From Gossypium raimondii (taxonomy: Eukaryota > Streptophyta > Magnoliopsida > Malvales > Malvaceae), in contig NC_068577.1 in NCBI RefSeq assembly GCF_025698545.1, positions 2,265,501 through 2,329,500 on the forward strand: 64,000 nt of DNA, given 5' to 3'. Shown piece by piece: positions 1 through 12,321 of the stretch. The position numbers were made by a program, and so were the translations under genes. How positions within the stretch are numbered: the first letter of the stretch is position 1; each line of letters begins with the position of its first letter. The notes under the pieces are model-generated. The model saw only the letters and a list, made by a program, of their open reading frames with translations, had not been told where the DNA came from and did not search any database.

Positions 1-1750
1 TGATATTGATACCTTAATTTGGCGTAATGCCAAAATGGTACTTGATAATATTTTCGTATTGATACTTATTTGAAAATATCGATACTTCTTTATTTAGTAT
101 TGATACTTTACCTAAAGTTTTAAAATTATATAACTTGGTTCATATTCATGCTCGAGTCTAATTTAAAAGTGGTTTAAAGCTCGACATAGTTTTGTTTTTA
201 TTTTTAATAGTTGACGTGTGTAAATAGAATCATTCCATGTTTTCAATTGCAAATGATTGTTCTGTATTTATTCATATCATCTTGTAGTTCGGTCCAACGA
301 CCGGACCGTGTATGAGGTGTTACACACATGTTGAATTTTAGTTGCTCAAAGTTTTCTCCTTCTACTCATTCATCTTAACCCAAGACCTTCTCTCTCACAA
401 CTTCTCACCTCGAACACTATAACAACCATCATCTTCAACAATAACTCACCATCAACAAACTCCAACATCAAAGCCTAAATCCATTACCGCCATTCACTCA
501 ATTCTCAGCCACCACCTCTACTCATGATTCAACTCATTTGTCCCTTTCCTTTCTCGATTTCACCCGGAAAAGAAAAAAAAAACCCACAACAATAGAAAAT
601 ATATTGACAGCAAGAAACCAAAAAAAGGCAAACCAATCAAAAATAGAAATCGTGGTTTTTTTTTTTTTTTTGTTTCAATCGATTAAAGGGTTTGATGTAG
701 ATTTTCACAAATTCAAATTGTTAAATGATGTCTAGAAACATGGATAGGCCTCAGTCAAGGTTGTGGTCCAATGTAGCAATCAAATTTCAAGATTGAGCAA
801 GGGCATTTCATAAATAGAACCTTTATTTTGTGAAATTTAGGGAAACTTTTAGAAGAAAAATAACCCTAAGAACGAATTTTGAAAAGGGTGATGAGTGTTT
901 GGTGTAGAAATCGACTTAAATGAAGATCAAACGATGGTAATTCTGGTAGTGTCAATTATAGTTGTTTTACTTTGTTGGAGAGAAATAGAGACTTCTTCTA
1001 CAAAAATATAGAAATAAAATGGAAAAATTTTGAATTTAAAAAATGAATTATAGGTGGTAGAGAAAACCAACAGAACGGTTGCCATGTCAGCTCAACAATA
1101 GCTATGGTAAAAGGATCATGGAGGCCCCTACAATAGGAGTCAGATTGTATTGGCGTGCTTGACATATAGTGACACGTGGCGTGCCACGTGTATCATATGC
1201 TAATGTATAAGGACATTTTCTGACAGTAAAAATGAATGGAAATTTTAACAAAATAACCGTTTTGCTCTTTGATCTAACGTATAATAACTAATTTTTTTTA
1301 AGTAGAAGAGACAAAATATAATTTGATTCTTAACATAAGAACCTTCAGGATACTTATACCCCTTAGCCACTTAATAGCTAATTAACTTAAATATTCAATA
1401 TATTATTAGATGACTCTTAACGTAGTTTAAGGGGCAACACTTGGGTGCATAAGAACTTTGCCACCATCCCCTAAAATATCAAATTACATTTATGTTGCTA
1501 TAAATTAATACAAAGTGAAATATTACTTTAATTAATATAAAAACATTTCTTCATCTTTATATGTTACATTTTACAAGAATTTACACATCAAAAAAGAATT
1601 CCTCTAATTTCATGCGCCATAGAAGAAGAAAAAAGTGAGGCTTTCCCCTAGATGAAAAATTATACATAAAAACTAGAAAAACTGAAAATCAAATTTAACC
1701 CCAATTGATAATTCTTAGATTACTTTATATTTTTAATTAAAAAAAGAAGA
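1..1750. other. Intergenic, no gene recognised
   Basis: AT-rich sequence without a credible coding region. A 65-codon open frame at 538-735 is low-complexity (lysine-rich, then a T run) and resembles no family I know. A near-perfect palindrome with two G-box cores lies at 1172-1191. The remainder looks like decayed repeat sequence and the 3' flank of the MACPF gene. Confidence 0.5.
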
Positions 1751-4700
1751 TTAATTTACATTTGCCAAAGAAAACTTTACATGCAGACTTATCTTACCTT
1801 TCTCTAATTGTAGCCTGGCACCCGTAACCAGCCAATACCCTGGACTATTTTCAGGTCCTTTGCACAATTGCGAGGTTTCCACAAACTTCAATAGCTTTGG
1901 TGTTTGAACCGGCACCGGCGGTCCGGTAGGGTACACGGAGGAGTCCACCACAACAGCCGCCATCTCCTTTTCTTTAACGGGGTTGCCTGTTAAAGATTGG
2001 CTAATGGCTGAAAGTAAACCAGAGGACCTTTGGGAATACCCAGAGGCGGCTTGTGCCCAACTTGACCGCACTAAGAAACAATTCGAGACCTTAGAAAACA
2101 ATAGTCTGAGATGAAGAACACTCTTGGAACCATGTTTTTTGACATGAAGTTGAGCACCGGTGACGATGAAGGCAGCATCTTTGCCGCCGGTCCTCCATTC
2201 TGGGTTATATTTGATGGGGGCCGTGCATATGTGGGAGAAATTTTTGCGGTGAATGGCTTCGAAGAATCGAATATCAGCTTTATCGCCTGATGCTTGCCAG
2301 TATTGTGTGTCGTCCATTTTGTTTTCGAATGTTTGTGGTAGTGTCGATAGATGTTGAAGGTGAATAGCAAGCCTGGGGATTAAATTGAAAGCTTTTTAAA
2401 AACCCAGAATTTTACTTGGAAAGAAAAGGTCAAATTCTACCATAAGTCCCTATATTATGGTCGAGTGTCATAAATAGATATACCTATTGCATTTCATGCC
2501 CTCAAGATATAAGCGCATCCCAGTGACTGGCCTCATCCCTACAGTGACCTGCTAACACTTGTTATTAGTATTTTGTAGGGTCTGAAACATGAAAATTTAG
2601 ATTGACATTTGTTAGGACATTGGCATATTTGACATTACATCATCAGCACAACCATTAACCAACATGATGATATAGAAAAGAAAGGGATATCGTGGGTATG
2701 ATGTACCTGAGAGGTATTTACATAAAGCTTAGGACCCATTAAGTTGAAGTGAAGAGCTGGTGATGAAGAAGCCCTATTTGTTGAAGGACCTAAAGGGAGG
2801 TCATTGTGAATGGGAGCCCAAATCTTTTGTGCTTGGAAGTCAAGAAAGTATCGCAGTTCACCTAGCGGAGGCTTGTCTGCCATTACATTTAAAATTACAA
2901 CACATCATGAATATGTTGATGAGGTTATTATAGGCTTAGTTATGAAGAAAGTTAAAACTTACATCGAAGGTATAAATTGATGGCATGTGATAAGAAACCT
3001 TTGCCAGGGGCATTTTTAAGTAGAGAAGTGATTGGGATGAAATTAAAATGAATGGCATCTGGCATTCCTGCGACTGTTGGAAGCCACTCACAATGGCTGC
3101 GAGCTTCTGGGTCACCTCCTCTCTTTGAACCTATAACAGTGATTCCCTGCATAACCCAAAACCCCTCATTCACTAAAATTAAACTAATTAAACTCAATTC
3201 CAACTAATTATTTTATACGTAATTTACATGTGATAAACTCGAATCCATAAGTTTAAAATCCCAAAAACTTAACCTTTACCAATAATGGTCTATTATACCT
3301 AATATTAGTATTTAAGCACACTAATGTTAACTTAAACTTTATGCTATGCTATTCGACTCTTTTTTTTTTTTTTTAAATGTTTGTGTTTGATATTCATGTG
3401 AGACATAAACCCACAAAAGGATTTCCAAAACTGTAGTGAGACTTACATCTTTGGTATTGATGAAAGGGTAGCCATCCAAGGCAATAGATTGTTGATCAAA
3501 GATATTGAAAGCCTCTGGTATCTGTATACAAACCATTCACATTATTAAGTGTTATATCATTTCTCTAAAACTAAGAGTGGGTTTGGATAGGTGATTGGGT
3601 GCGGTGCGGTGCGTTGCGTTTAGTTTACTTTTTGTCTCACGCTATAGCATCTAATCTCACCGCCATTGCTGATTTTACACTAACAGCAGGTAAACGCACC
3701 GCCATCCAAACTCACCCTAAGTAGGGAAAAGGATGGTATTGCTTTGAAAAACCTTTTGCTTTTGATCTTTGGTTTTAGGGGCAAATCTGCAGGTGCCTGT
3801 AAACAGTTGATCACCAAGATCGTAGAGATGTTTTTTGAGCAGTGAAGGCTCCAAATTGGAAGACTTGTCTTGCCTCACCAAAACCACGTCATGGCCACCA
3901 ATGCTTAGCCCCACAATGACGTGAGTCCCGTATTTCTCAATGAATCTGCCAAATAATTTCCCCCCAGTTTTGGTTTCACATGCATGAATATTAATCAAAT
4001 AAGTTGGTCACAGTCTTCCATCAACAACCAAGAAGACTAACAAATTTATTTATAATTCCATGCATCAATAACCTACTTACAATTGTCAACTAAATGCTAG
4101 CCGATGTATAATTTCACTGATACATTATTAGTTTGACTTACTATGAAAGGAAGGTGTAAACAAGAGAAACATGAAATGTTTAGTTTTATAGAAATTAATT
4201 AAAAAATGTTGAAAAGGCAGATGTTTTTGACATTTTTGAGTGAGAAAACATGGTATTTTATCCAGCAGGATGAACTCTTCAAATTGATGGGAGTTGAGTG
4301 ATGGGATTTTTCTAATAGCTGATTTTGCTGACTTTAGCTAAACAGACAATTTATTTTCTTGTCAGACAAGGAAAAAAAATGGCCATCTTTTGACACAAAT
4401 TCTAATTTGACCATTGAATATTGGAATTAATTATCATTTCATCAAGCAATCTTTTGATAATACATGTACGTGGTACTGTGGTGAAACTGAAGGAACGAGA
4501 TTTCAATTTTTGCTTGGTCAAGGATTTCAATTTTAGTCTTGAAAAAAAGGGGTTAATTTGCAAATTAGCTATTTTTTAGTGTTATATTCAAAGTTTTTGT
4601 TGGAATAAAAAAAATGTGTACTACAAGAAGAAGTCAAAAAAAAGGAAAGCCCCAGATGAGAGAAAAAAAAAGAAAAAGAAAATTTTTATAAATATTTTTT

Positions 4701-5624
4701 AATAAAAAATTGTCTTAGATTAAAACCAAAAATGAAAACATTTCGTAATAGATGGTAACGGTAGAGTGATCATTTTATAATAAAACGATAACATAAGTGA
4801 TTAAAACATAACATTTCAAACATAAGTGACTAAATATATTCTACAACAAACAAAATTGACTATTTTGATCATTTATCAAAAAAAACATATAACAAAATAA
4901 ATTAGATCAATGGCCGTCCTAAATAATTAAACAGTTAAATTTAAATATATATATATATATGTATATATTAATAAAAGAAGTTGAGGTACCTTGCTAAGGC
5001 ATAAGGATCCCAGGTAGAAGGAAGATCATTAAGAACATGAGGAGAGAGAAGGAGAGGATAGCGATGAATATGAAGATTAAACAAAATAATGTAATATCCA
5101 TCGATTCCCAAGCATTTGGTATTGGCTGCATCTTTCCCCCATGACCCGCTTTGAAACCCAAACATTGTATTGAATCTCCCCGATGGTATTTTCCCTGGTA
5201 TGCTGCATTTTTTGTTGAAAAACTCCGCCATCTACGTACACACCCACCCACCCACCCACCAATCATACACACACAGATACACTAAGATTATGGGTTTAGA
5301 GATTGAGAGGTACATCAACAACAAAAAAAAAAAAAAAAAAGAGAGGAAGAAATTGGTATTCATTACCTGATTGAAATCTAGAATATCAGACTGGTAACGA
5401 GTTCGATCGCCCTTATCGCATTTAATATCGATGGGAACATCTTTGATGGAACCGAAACCGGGTACGGCAATCTCTCTCTTATCGGTTTCGTCGAGTAAAA
5501 TGAGCCTCTCCTTGCCTTTGCAGTACTTGAGTCGAAAATCCATTGTTAAATCGAATCCTCTTCCAAGGCTGCTAAGAGCCTTCTCAACTATTCCAATATT
5601 GTTGCTCATCTCACTTTCCCTCAT
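1751..5624 (-). CDS. MACPF domain protein, NSL1/CAD1 family
   Basis: Eight coding exons on the minus strand: 5624-5367, 5231-4990, 3945-3753, 3521-3447, 3146-2963, 2876-2707, 2548-2484, 2372-1751. All junctions are GT-AG, the sum is 1809 nt, and the product is 602 aa, the usual length of the plant family. The family signature YGTHVIVGLSIGG is in exon 3, and the C-terminal half has the family's conserved blocks such as RPVTGMRLYLEG in the 65-nt exon 7 and LAIHLQHLS at the start of exon 8. Plant MACPF proteins (NSL1, CAD1 and relatives) are perforin-like proteins that restrain salicylic-acid-dependent cell death; this role is family knowledge. The start at 5624 (MRESEMSNN) is the first Met; a second in-frame Met lies five codons later. 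The 1044-bp second intron holds a Mutator-like fragment and the third intron is largely a MITE. Confidence 0.93.
3572..3720. mobile_element. MITE inside intron 3 of the MACPF gene
   Basis: The left end reads GAGTGGGTTTGGATAGG and the right end, reverse complemented, reads GGGTGAGTTTGGATGGCGG. Both continue into GGTGCG-rich sequence, so the unit is about 150 bp with imperfect terminal inverted repeats. It fills most of the intron at 3522-3752. No transposase is present. Superfamily is not assigned because I could not define a clean target duplication. Confidence 0.65.
4745..4890. mobile_element. Fragment of the Mutator-like TIR family
   Basis: The segment GGTAACGGTAGAGTGATCA, followed by AAAACGATAAC and repeated GTGACTAAA-type words, closely matches the right arm of the element at 57258-57668. 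It lies in intron 2 of the MACPF gene. Only one arm is recognisable. Confidence 0.55.
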
Positions 5625-6104
5625 ACGAAGGAAAAGCTTGTCTGGGTTATTTAAGAGAATGTGGATAAAGACTGGGTATTATATTAGGGTGAGAAAGCTT
5701 TGACATCGTACATTGTATAATGAGATGATTGAAGACCAACAAGGAAGTTTCTCTTTCCTTTCGTTTTTATTTCTGGTTTTTGAGCTCAACTTTGACCTTT
5801 TTTTTTTATTTCTAAATTTATGATTTTCACACGCATGCACGGAATTTAATATTTCATTCATCATGCATGTCAAATTTAATGTAAATTAATATTTTTTTAA
5901 TTATTTTTATACGTAAAAAATATTTAAATGCTGAATATTTATTGATATGTAGAGTCTTTTAGATAATTAATATGATAGAGATATTAGATTGATTTAAAAT
6001 TTTACATGCACGAAAAATTTAATTATATTGATAAAGCGATTGAATCGTTAAAATATTCATCATACCAAAATATACTAAATGGTGTAAGTGGATCCCTACC
6101 GTAT
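5625..6104. other. Upstream region of the MACPF gene
   Basis: The presumed promoter and 5' UTR of the minus-strand MACPF gene. AT-rich; I see no convincing core element and no other gene. Confidence 0.4.
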
Positions 6105-6475
6105 TTTATTTTTTGGTCTAATTCTATCCTTAGTCTATGTACTTTTGAACTTTTACATTTTACTCTCTCTGATTTCAATTTCAGGAATTTAATCCTCTCT
6201 ACTCTTCTAATTTAATCAAAATTTAAAAATATTTAACGTTCAACTGATAATACTATGGATGAAAATCTACTAATATTCAAGGTTTGCTTTAAAATTAAAG
6301 TTCAATTGATAAAATATATTCAAATTTAATAAAAATAAATTAATAATATTATCAATTGAACTTTAATTTTAAATTAGACAAATAAAGGCACTAAATTCCT
6401 GAAATTAAAAGGAAACAGACTATATTTCAAAAATCAAAGAGTACAGGGACTGAAGAGAGAATTAAACCTATTTGT
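6105..6475. mobile_element. Foldback MITE-like element
   Basis: The left arm (about 6105-6200) contains words such as TTTCAATTTCAGGAATTTA, which return in inverted order in the right arm (about 6380-6475, with TAAATTCCTGAAATTAAAAG). An inner inverted pair is AAATTAAAGTTCAATTGATA near 6292 and its complement near 6350. No coding capacity. Confidence 0.55.
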
Positions 6476-7930
6476 CATAGTGAAATAATTGGTGCTTGAA
6501 AATCTCTGTTTTATTAACATTCTCATTGTTGAATGTGAGCAATAACGAAAAAGTCCAAAATTTTACGTACACACAAGGGTTTTTTTTTTGATTGGAAAAT
6601 TAAAATTATTTATTTATTACTTAATTCACATGTAAAATTTTAAAATACCTACCATACCATTTTCCAAATAATCATATTTTAAAATATGCATATTTAATTT
6701 TGAATAGATTTTATTTATTGTATAAATTTAATAAACATCTAACAAAATCTATGACTTTTAAAAATAATAATTATATTACATTATATTTTATCACATAATT
6801 TATATTATTTTTAAAATTCAATTCTCAAAGGTAAGCTGAAAAAGTATATTTTAAGTTTGGACAAAGCTTGAAAATAGCCTACTTTAATATAAAGAATAAA
6901 TAAATCTCACTATACCTTTTTATTGACTTGAAGACCAATGGATTTAATTTGTCCAAAGTAAGAAATATGTACATATAGTTGAAGTAAAAATGGGAACCGT
7001 TATTTAATAATAAAATTTAATTAATATAATATTAATATTTTAAAGATTTAATAAAAATAAATTAAATTAACTCTATATGTATGAATGTTTACATTCATAC
7101 TGTTTATAAGGAAAAAGAATGTTCACTTTCATATTACACATTTGCATTGTAAATATGGACAATTCGGTGGCCGACGTCCTCAAGGAAAGGCCCTTAGAGA
7201 GGAAGAACAGTTAATGGCGGCTGCGCCTCTTGTAATAACTCCGACAAAAACACGTTTATGATAAGTATTAAATATTCCCAAATGATGAGAGACCACGTCA
7301 ACTGAGAGCTACAATTAAGCAACAATGGCAGAAATAGCAGATGGCAAGCTTTGGTTAAAGCTTTTTCTTGAACCAACAATGGCATTCAATCTCCTAAACC
7401 AGAGCACATATTTACGGCTTTTAATTAGTACTAGAAACTGTTTGAAGCCGACAGTTGATAATTGCTTAGAATGTAAATATGTGTTGAATGGGTGTGTTTG
7501 ACTGCAGTAGCGGTTTTAGTAGTGATTACGATGAACACAATAAAAAAATACAACATAGAAAATTATTTACGCAGTTTGATTTTCTTACATCGGTACGAAG
7601 CTTAGCTCAGTGAGTAAATTTACTATCTTTAACCCTAATACAATAAGTGATTCAAGTTTTATCATGACCCGGTATAGCAACTTCACTTGTGTACGTAAAG
7701 GTCTAAGATCACTCACCTCTAAATTCTCTCACCGAGAACTTAAGCAGTAAATAAAACTTGTTTACTCTCTCAATATGCACTCACAAAATACGTTCCACTA
7801 TGGACAAATAAGTGCTTTCATTGCTCAATTACAAAACCTATACTAATCTCTCAAATATATAAAAGTTCAAGATTATACTAAAAGATCAATTACAATTTAA
7901 ACTAGTCTTCTCAAAAGCTAAAATTACATG
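6476..7930. other. Intergenic, no gene recognised
   Basis: AT-rich to about 7140, then more balanced repeat-like sequence. Short open frames here have no recognisable domain. Confidence 0.4.
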
Positions 7931-7931
7931 A

Positions 7932-8107
7932 GAAGAGATTGTACGAAACTGTGATTCTATGTCATTCCTGTCCATTTTCAATAGGAGAATGACAAATCAA
8001 AGTTTTCCTATTGTAAGCTTTTTCCTCTTAAAAAAAGTAGAATTTGGTTTGTCATTCTCCTATTAGAAAAAGATAGGGATGACATTTCATACAATCTTTT
8101 CTCAAAT
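7932..8107. repeat. Long hairpin with about 75-bp arms
   Basis: The left arm (about 7938-8010) contains AGATTGTACGAAA and AATAGGAGAATGACAAATC. The right arm (about 8045-8105) contains their complements GTCATTCTCCTATTAGA and TTTCATACAATCTTTTCTC. A short loop of about 35 nt separates the arms. It could be a MITE or the source of a small-RNA hairpin; nothing here decides between them. Confidence 0.6.
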
Positions 8108-9935
8108 TACATTAATATTTTATTGTAATAAAGACCAAAGTAATTAGGACTGTTTGAAGTTGAAGATAAGTCTTCAATGTTTCTCTATCCAACATCAATA
8201 ATTATATCAAAAATTAATATAAAATTAGCCAAATTAAATAAATTAATTCCTAAATTAAAATTCGAGATTTAACTCATTATCTAATTAAAATTAATCCAAA
8301 CAAAATTAGGTATATACACTTGCTGTAGTGTGGTTAACAAGTTCAGTTCAGCTGCTTACTCTGTGGGAGAGAACCTGATATTGGGGAGCAGATGTTCTGT
8401 TATTGCCCCATTGCTCCATCAATTTGGGGGCATATTATGCAAAGATACAACATAACTCGGCAAACTAGAGCTACACATGAAATGTAAAATGGGCCATCAA
8501 CAAACTAGAAGGTAAATTATTTTCTTCTATTTGCACTTCGTCTTGCTGGGCATGTGTCACGTCTCGGCATAATTTGGCATCCATTCGAGTCACTAAAAAG
8601 CAACAAGAACCATCAAGTGGCCCAACCATACTGCATAGAGGGTTGGAGCCTACACGAGCCCATCACACCATTGGAAGATTCTAGATGAATGTACGCAAGC
8701 TTGCCCACATTTGTTCACACTCCTTGTATACCATTTATGATGAATAGTTTGAGAGCTAATAAAAATTAGATCTTCACCGTCCATAGTAGACCTTGTAACT
8801 TATTCTCAACCTAGATTCTTTGGAGCTTTGCCTATAAATAAAGGGTTTCCCACCTTTATTTGTGCAGATACAAGTATCTGGTTCAATAAGTGCATACTCG
8901 AAAGTTTACTTAGACATATTTGTGTCCAAGTTTTTAAGCCTAAAGCCGCAAGGTAAATCAACTTAAATTCTATGCGACACATTCACATAAATGACAAGAA
9001 AGAAATAGACAGTGTTATATTAAATAATCAAGACAACTTAAAATACTCTATATTATCATTAACACTATTGGCCACAGGCTACATGATAAACAAAATTTAT
9101 AATTATGCACAAAAACCTTTTAGCTTTTACTAATTATTAAAAAAAAGGTGAAGAAATGCATTTGGAAAGTAATCTTATGAGTAACAATTGTAATTAGAAT
9201 TGAGAAAATTAAGCAATGTAATTAAGCATGATTATTTTTAAACCCAAAAATGCAAACCGAAAGGTTAGTGCTATAAAAGACAATAACCAATGGCATAAAC
9301 ACACACCCAATGCAACAATATTCTTAAAAAAGACCCACCTTCATTCCCTAAACAAAGGTAAAAGCATTGCCACACAAACTATAAATCAAATAAAACTAGA
9401 CAACGCACTCAAAATACAAAAAAATAAAACAAGTCCCCTACTGAACTCATACGACACACCAAAATAAACCAAAAGCATAACGATACTACAACATGAAGCT
9501 CCTGTACCTTCTTCAACGACCTCCCAAGTCACATGCAGTCCTCGCCAATTACCAAAAGGAAATGAGCAGCATAACACTACCAAAGCATAAAGCCCCTGTA
9601 CTTTCTTCAACTATACCATTACCAAGCAAATTGTTGCCAATACCTGCTGCTATTATTTGCTTCAATTTGTCATCCTAGCTCAACCAAATCTCCGTCGATT
9701 GTTCAAATATACTGCTGCAATTTGTTCCGTGTTGCCACTGCCAAGCTTGTATGTATTTTCCAAGTCGATTCAACTTTTGTTGTCGGTTGTGCTTCACCAA
9801 ATTGTTGCTTTTCTTTTTCCTGGGACAAAAGCATGCAGTCCAAGAAGCTCTTCAAAATGATGCCATGGATCACCTTAACAAAGCAGGCTGTGAGCAACAA
9901 CAGAATAAACCAGAAAAATGCTGCAATGAAGTTCC
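8108..9935. other. Repeat-derived intergenic sequence, possible LTR fragment
   Basis: Around 8560-8960 the composition is less AT-rich and includes a TATAAATAAAGG motif about 60 bp before CA-rich sequence, as in the promoter part of an LTR. No matching second LTR, primer binding site or gag-pol reading frame was found, so this is only a suggestion. A short stretch near 8390-8430 in the plus strand resembles the end of a LINE zinc-knuckle domain. Confidence 0.25.
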
Positions 9936-10518
9936 TTAGAATAACCAAAATCCATCGCTAGGCACCAAAAGACCATGCCCAAAAACTAAAAGGAACACAA
10001 AACAGCGCTGCACCAAATTAACATGGGGCCCAAGCTCATCCTTATCAATATATCCCACTGCATGCACTTTTTCAATTCCATTTACTAACCCAACGTAAAC
10101 CTTATGTAGCGACTGTTCATCTTCAATGTCAACCGCCATCAAAAGAAACTGGGATGATGAGCGAGACGAGGTCATACACTCCCACCCTCTTTTGGATTTA
10201 AACTTGTAATCCCACATAAATTCAGAAACACGAATCGGGCATCTGATGTCATTGCAGTTGACAAAAATAGTTTCATCGATCCTCTTCTCATGATTAGTTA
10301 AAATCAACCATGTTCAAAGTATCCCCGTCAATCAAAACTAAATCTCCCCACATTTCTGCAATTCTTTTAAAGGTGTTACGGTTCCACACATGAAGAGGAA
10401 GGCCATAGGTCCCAAGCCATGTAAATCTTTTCTCGATGAGCGAAGTAGTCCATGGCACACTCAGATAACTGAGACCAGTTTGAACCCTCCTTCTCTTGTC
10501 TAGTTCTATCATCGGCAA
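9936..10518 (-). pseudogene. LINE ORF1 (DUF4283-type) relic
   Basis: Two minus-strand open pieces, 10518-10294 and 10307-9936, join across a frameshift. The first carries the pattern TWLGTYGLPLHVWNRNTFK followed by WGDLVLIDGDT, which is the conserved core of plant non-LTR retrotransposon ORF1 proteins (DUF4283 region, nucleic-acid binding). The second continues with ISTNHEKRIDE-like sequence, as expected downstream of that core. There is no zinc knuckle or pol region in the same orientation nearby, so this is an isolated decayed copy, distinct from the plus-strand LINE that follows. Confidence 0.7.
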
Positions 10519-11404
10519 AAATCAACAAAAACAAATTCCCTGATATCCATAGTTTATGAAGGGGAAACTAAAATCACCTCAATAGTTTCTACAACATATT
10601 CACAGAGGAGAGGAATGATAGTATCATTTTAGTTTCAATGAACTTATTGTTTTTCCATAATTCAGGCCCATAGCCATGAGACAAACTTATAATGTTTTCA
10701 CCTTTGATGTGTATTTTAGCCTGAAATCTCAATGGCCTTAACCTTAGGTTTCTTGTCTTCCTCCTTGGGGACCATTTTCCATGCTAGCCTTAACTTGATC
10801 CATCTTAGCATTCTCAGGCAACCTGAACGTCCTCAACAACTTCCCACTGCTCCTCTCAACGTGGTGCCAGTACTTGTCCTTCTTCTTTTAGTGCTCCTTG
10901 CTTCTCTCCCCACTTATCTAAACAACCATCCCTTCTTCAGCCCTTGAAGGATTGCTTTGAACACGTGAGCTTTGGGTGTTTCCTTCCAATCAACCCTCGC
11001 GTTGGCAATGGCCGAAGCTTCGCATGCTGAAGATGATGATGGCACAGTGTTTGCCAATGCAGAGTTGAAGAACACATCTAAAGGATCCCATACAGAAAAT
11101 GGATAACCCAGAAGGCTAGGAATTAAAGAATTCAATCCCAAAAAATAAGAAAATGAAAGAGGTCCAGGACTCGATTGATAAAGAGAAAGCAAAATTAGAG
11201 GTTAAAATTAGTAGTTGACTTACCAAAAATGAAATTAATAGTTTGCTGAGCATCATTATAGTTTACCCAAAATTTCATTAACTTCACATAAAATCTCTTA
11301 ACTCTATTATCAAAATTTACCAAATAATAATCCTTTCCAATAATATAATATAATTAATTTATTAAATTTATATAAATATAGATATTAATTATAAATTTAT
11401 AACA
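10519..11404. other. Intergenic / decayed repeat
   Basis: A minus-strand open frame at 11192-10914 (92 codons) is not recognisable. It may be the N-terminal part of the same ORF1 relic, but I see no RNA-recognition motif in it. The last 200 bp are AT-rich. Confidence 0.3.
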
Positions 11405-11518
11405 CAATAAATATGCTCTTTGTTTCACTGAAAATAGCTTCCGAAAAATGATTTCTGGAAAATTACTTACTTTTCTGGAAAAGCTAATATTTTCTGGTGT
11501 TTGGATGAATCTGTGTAA
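11405..11518. mobile_element. Left end of a TIR element split by the LINE
   Basis: The sequence TTTGTTTCACTGAAAATAG, CCGAAAAATGATTTCTGG and GTGTTTGGATGAATCTG resembles the inverted right end at 16905-17092, which reverse-complemented reads GTCCGTTTGTTTACATG, then ACGGAAAATG. The two ends look like halves of one TIR element separated by the LINE. Confidence 0.5.
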
Positions 11519-12233
11519 AACATTTGGAGGAGTCATTAGATCTCAAATTAGTGGGGAGTGGTGTCGTCTCAAAATAAATCTGAATGTACAAAAACCGCTT
11601 CGAAGAGGAATCTTTGTTTCATCAGATAATAGGAATCAATGGTGGATTTCGTTTAAGTATGAGAAATTACCTTTATTCTGTTTTGGTTGTGGACGGTTGG
11701 GCCATGGACTTCCAGAATGTAGTGTGTTGAGTACTGCAGAAAAAAATAAAATTAAAGAGGATCCTCCATATACGATGGCATTAAAAGCAGAATCAAAATT
11801 TGTTGGAAAGGAAGTTATAAAATTTAATGAGTCTGCGAAGAAGGATAGAACTCAATGCTCTTATACTGGTGATTCTGAGTATGTGATGACTGAAGATATA
11901 ATAAATAGAGAAGTGAAAAATTTGGAGGTGGAGGAAAATGGGAGATTACAAATTAACGTGAAAGAGGAGATGCTGAAAAATCAAGTGGATGACGGCACAG
12001 TAATGACTGATGCTAATATGGTGGATAATAGGAGCATCTCTATAATAAATTCTAATTCAGGAAAAAAAATGAGTTGGAAAAGAATTGGCCCAGGTCAAAG
12101 GGGAAGTCTACGAGTGGATGAAGGTGGTTTAAAAAAGAGGAAAGTTACGGAAGGAAGAGTGGAGTCTCTTAATGCAGAAGATGAATATGATAATAGCACG
12201 AAACGGCAGAAAAGGACCTGGAAGAATCGTTAA
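11519..12233 (+). pseudogene. LINE ORF1 C-terminal part with CCHC zinc knuckle
   Basis: The frame reads through ISGEWCRLKINLNVQKPLRR and then the zinc knuckle CFGCGRLGHGLPEC (CX2CX4HX4C), typical of plant L1-type LINE ORF1 proteins that bind retrotransposon RNA. It is followed by a basic, low-complexity tail ending at 12233. The N-terminal RNA-binding part expected upstream is missing. The open frame extends back to 11448, but its first 24 or so codons look like TIR-element sequence, suggesting 5' truncation on insertion. It is followed after about 90 bp by the endonuclease ORF of the same element. Confidence 0.75.
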
Positions 12234-12321
12234 CAGAAACGATGAGTAATATTTTGGTTGAGAACGAAGTTCAATTGCTTATGGGATCGGCGGCTGCCAA
12301 GAGACAAGCCGACCGAACGCA

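Noticed and set aside
538-735. 65-codon open frame at the left end
   Set aside because: Lysine-rich start followed by a poly-T-encoded phenylalanine run; low complexity and no family resemblance.
8330-8460. Possible LINE zf-RVT fragment
   Set aside because: A few residues (PIAPSIWGHIMQ-like) are suggestive, but the stretch is too short and the cysteines are not convincing.
8560-8960. Solo LTR of a retrotransposon
   Set aside because: A TATAAATA motif alone is not enough; no TG...CA ends with a target duplication could be found.
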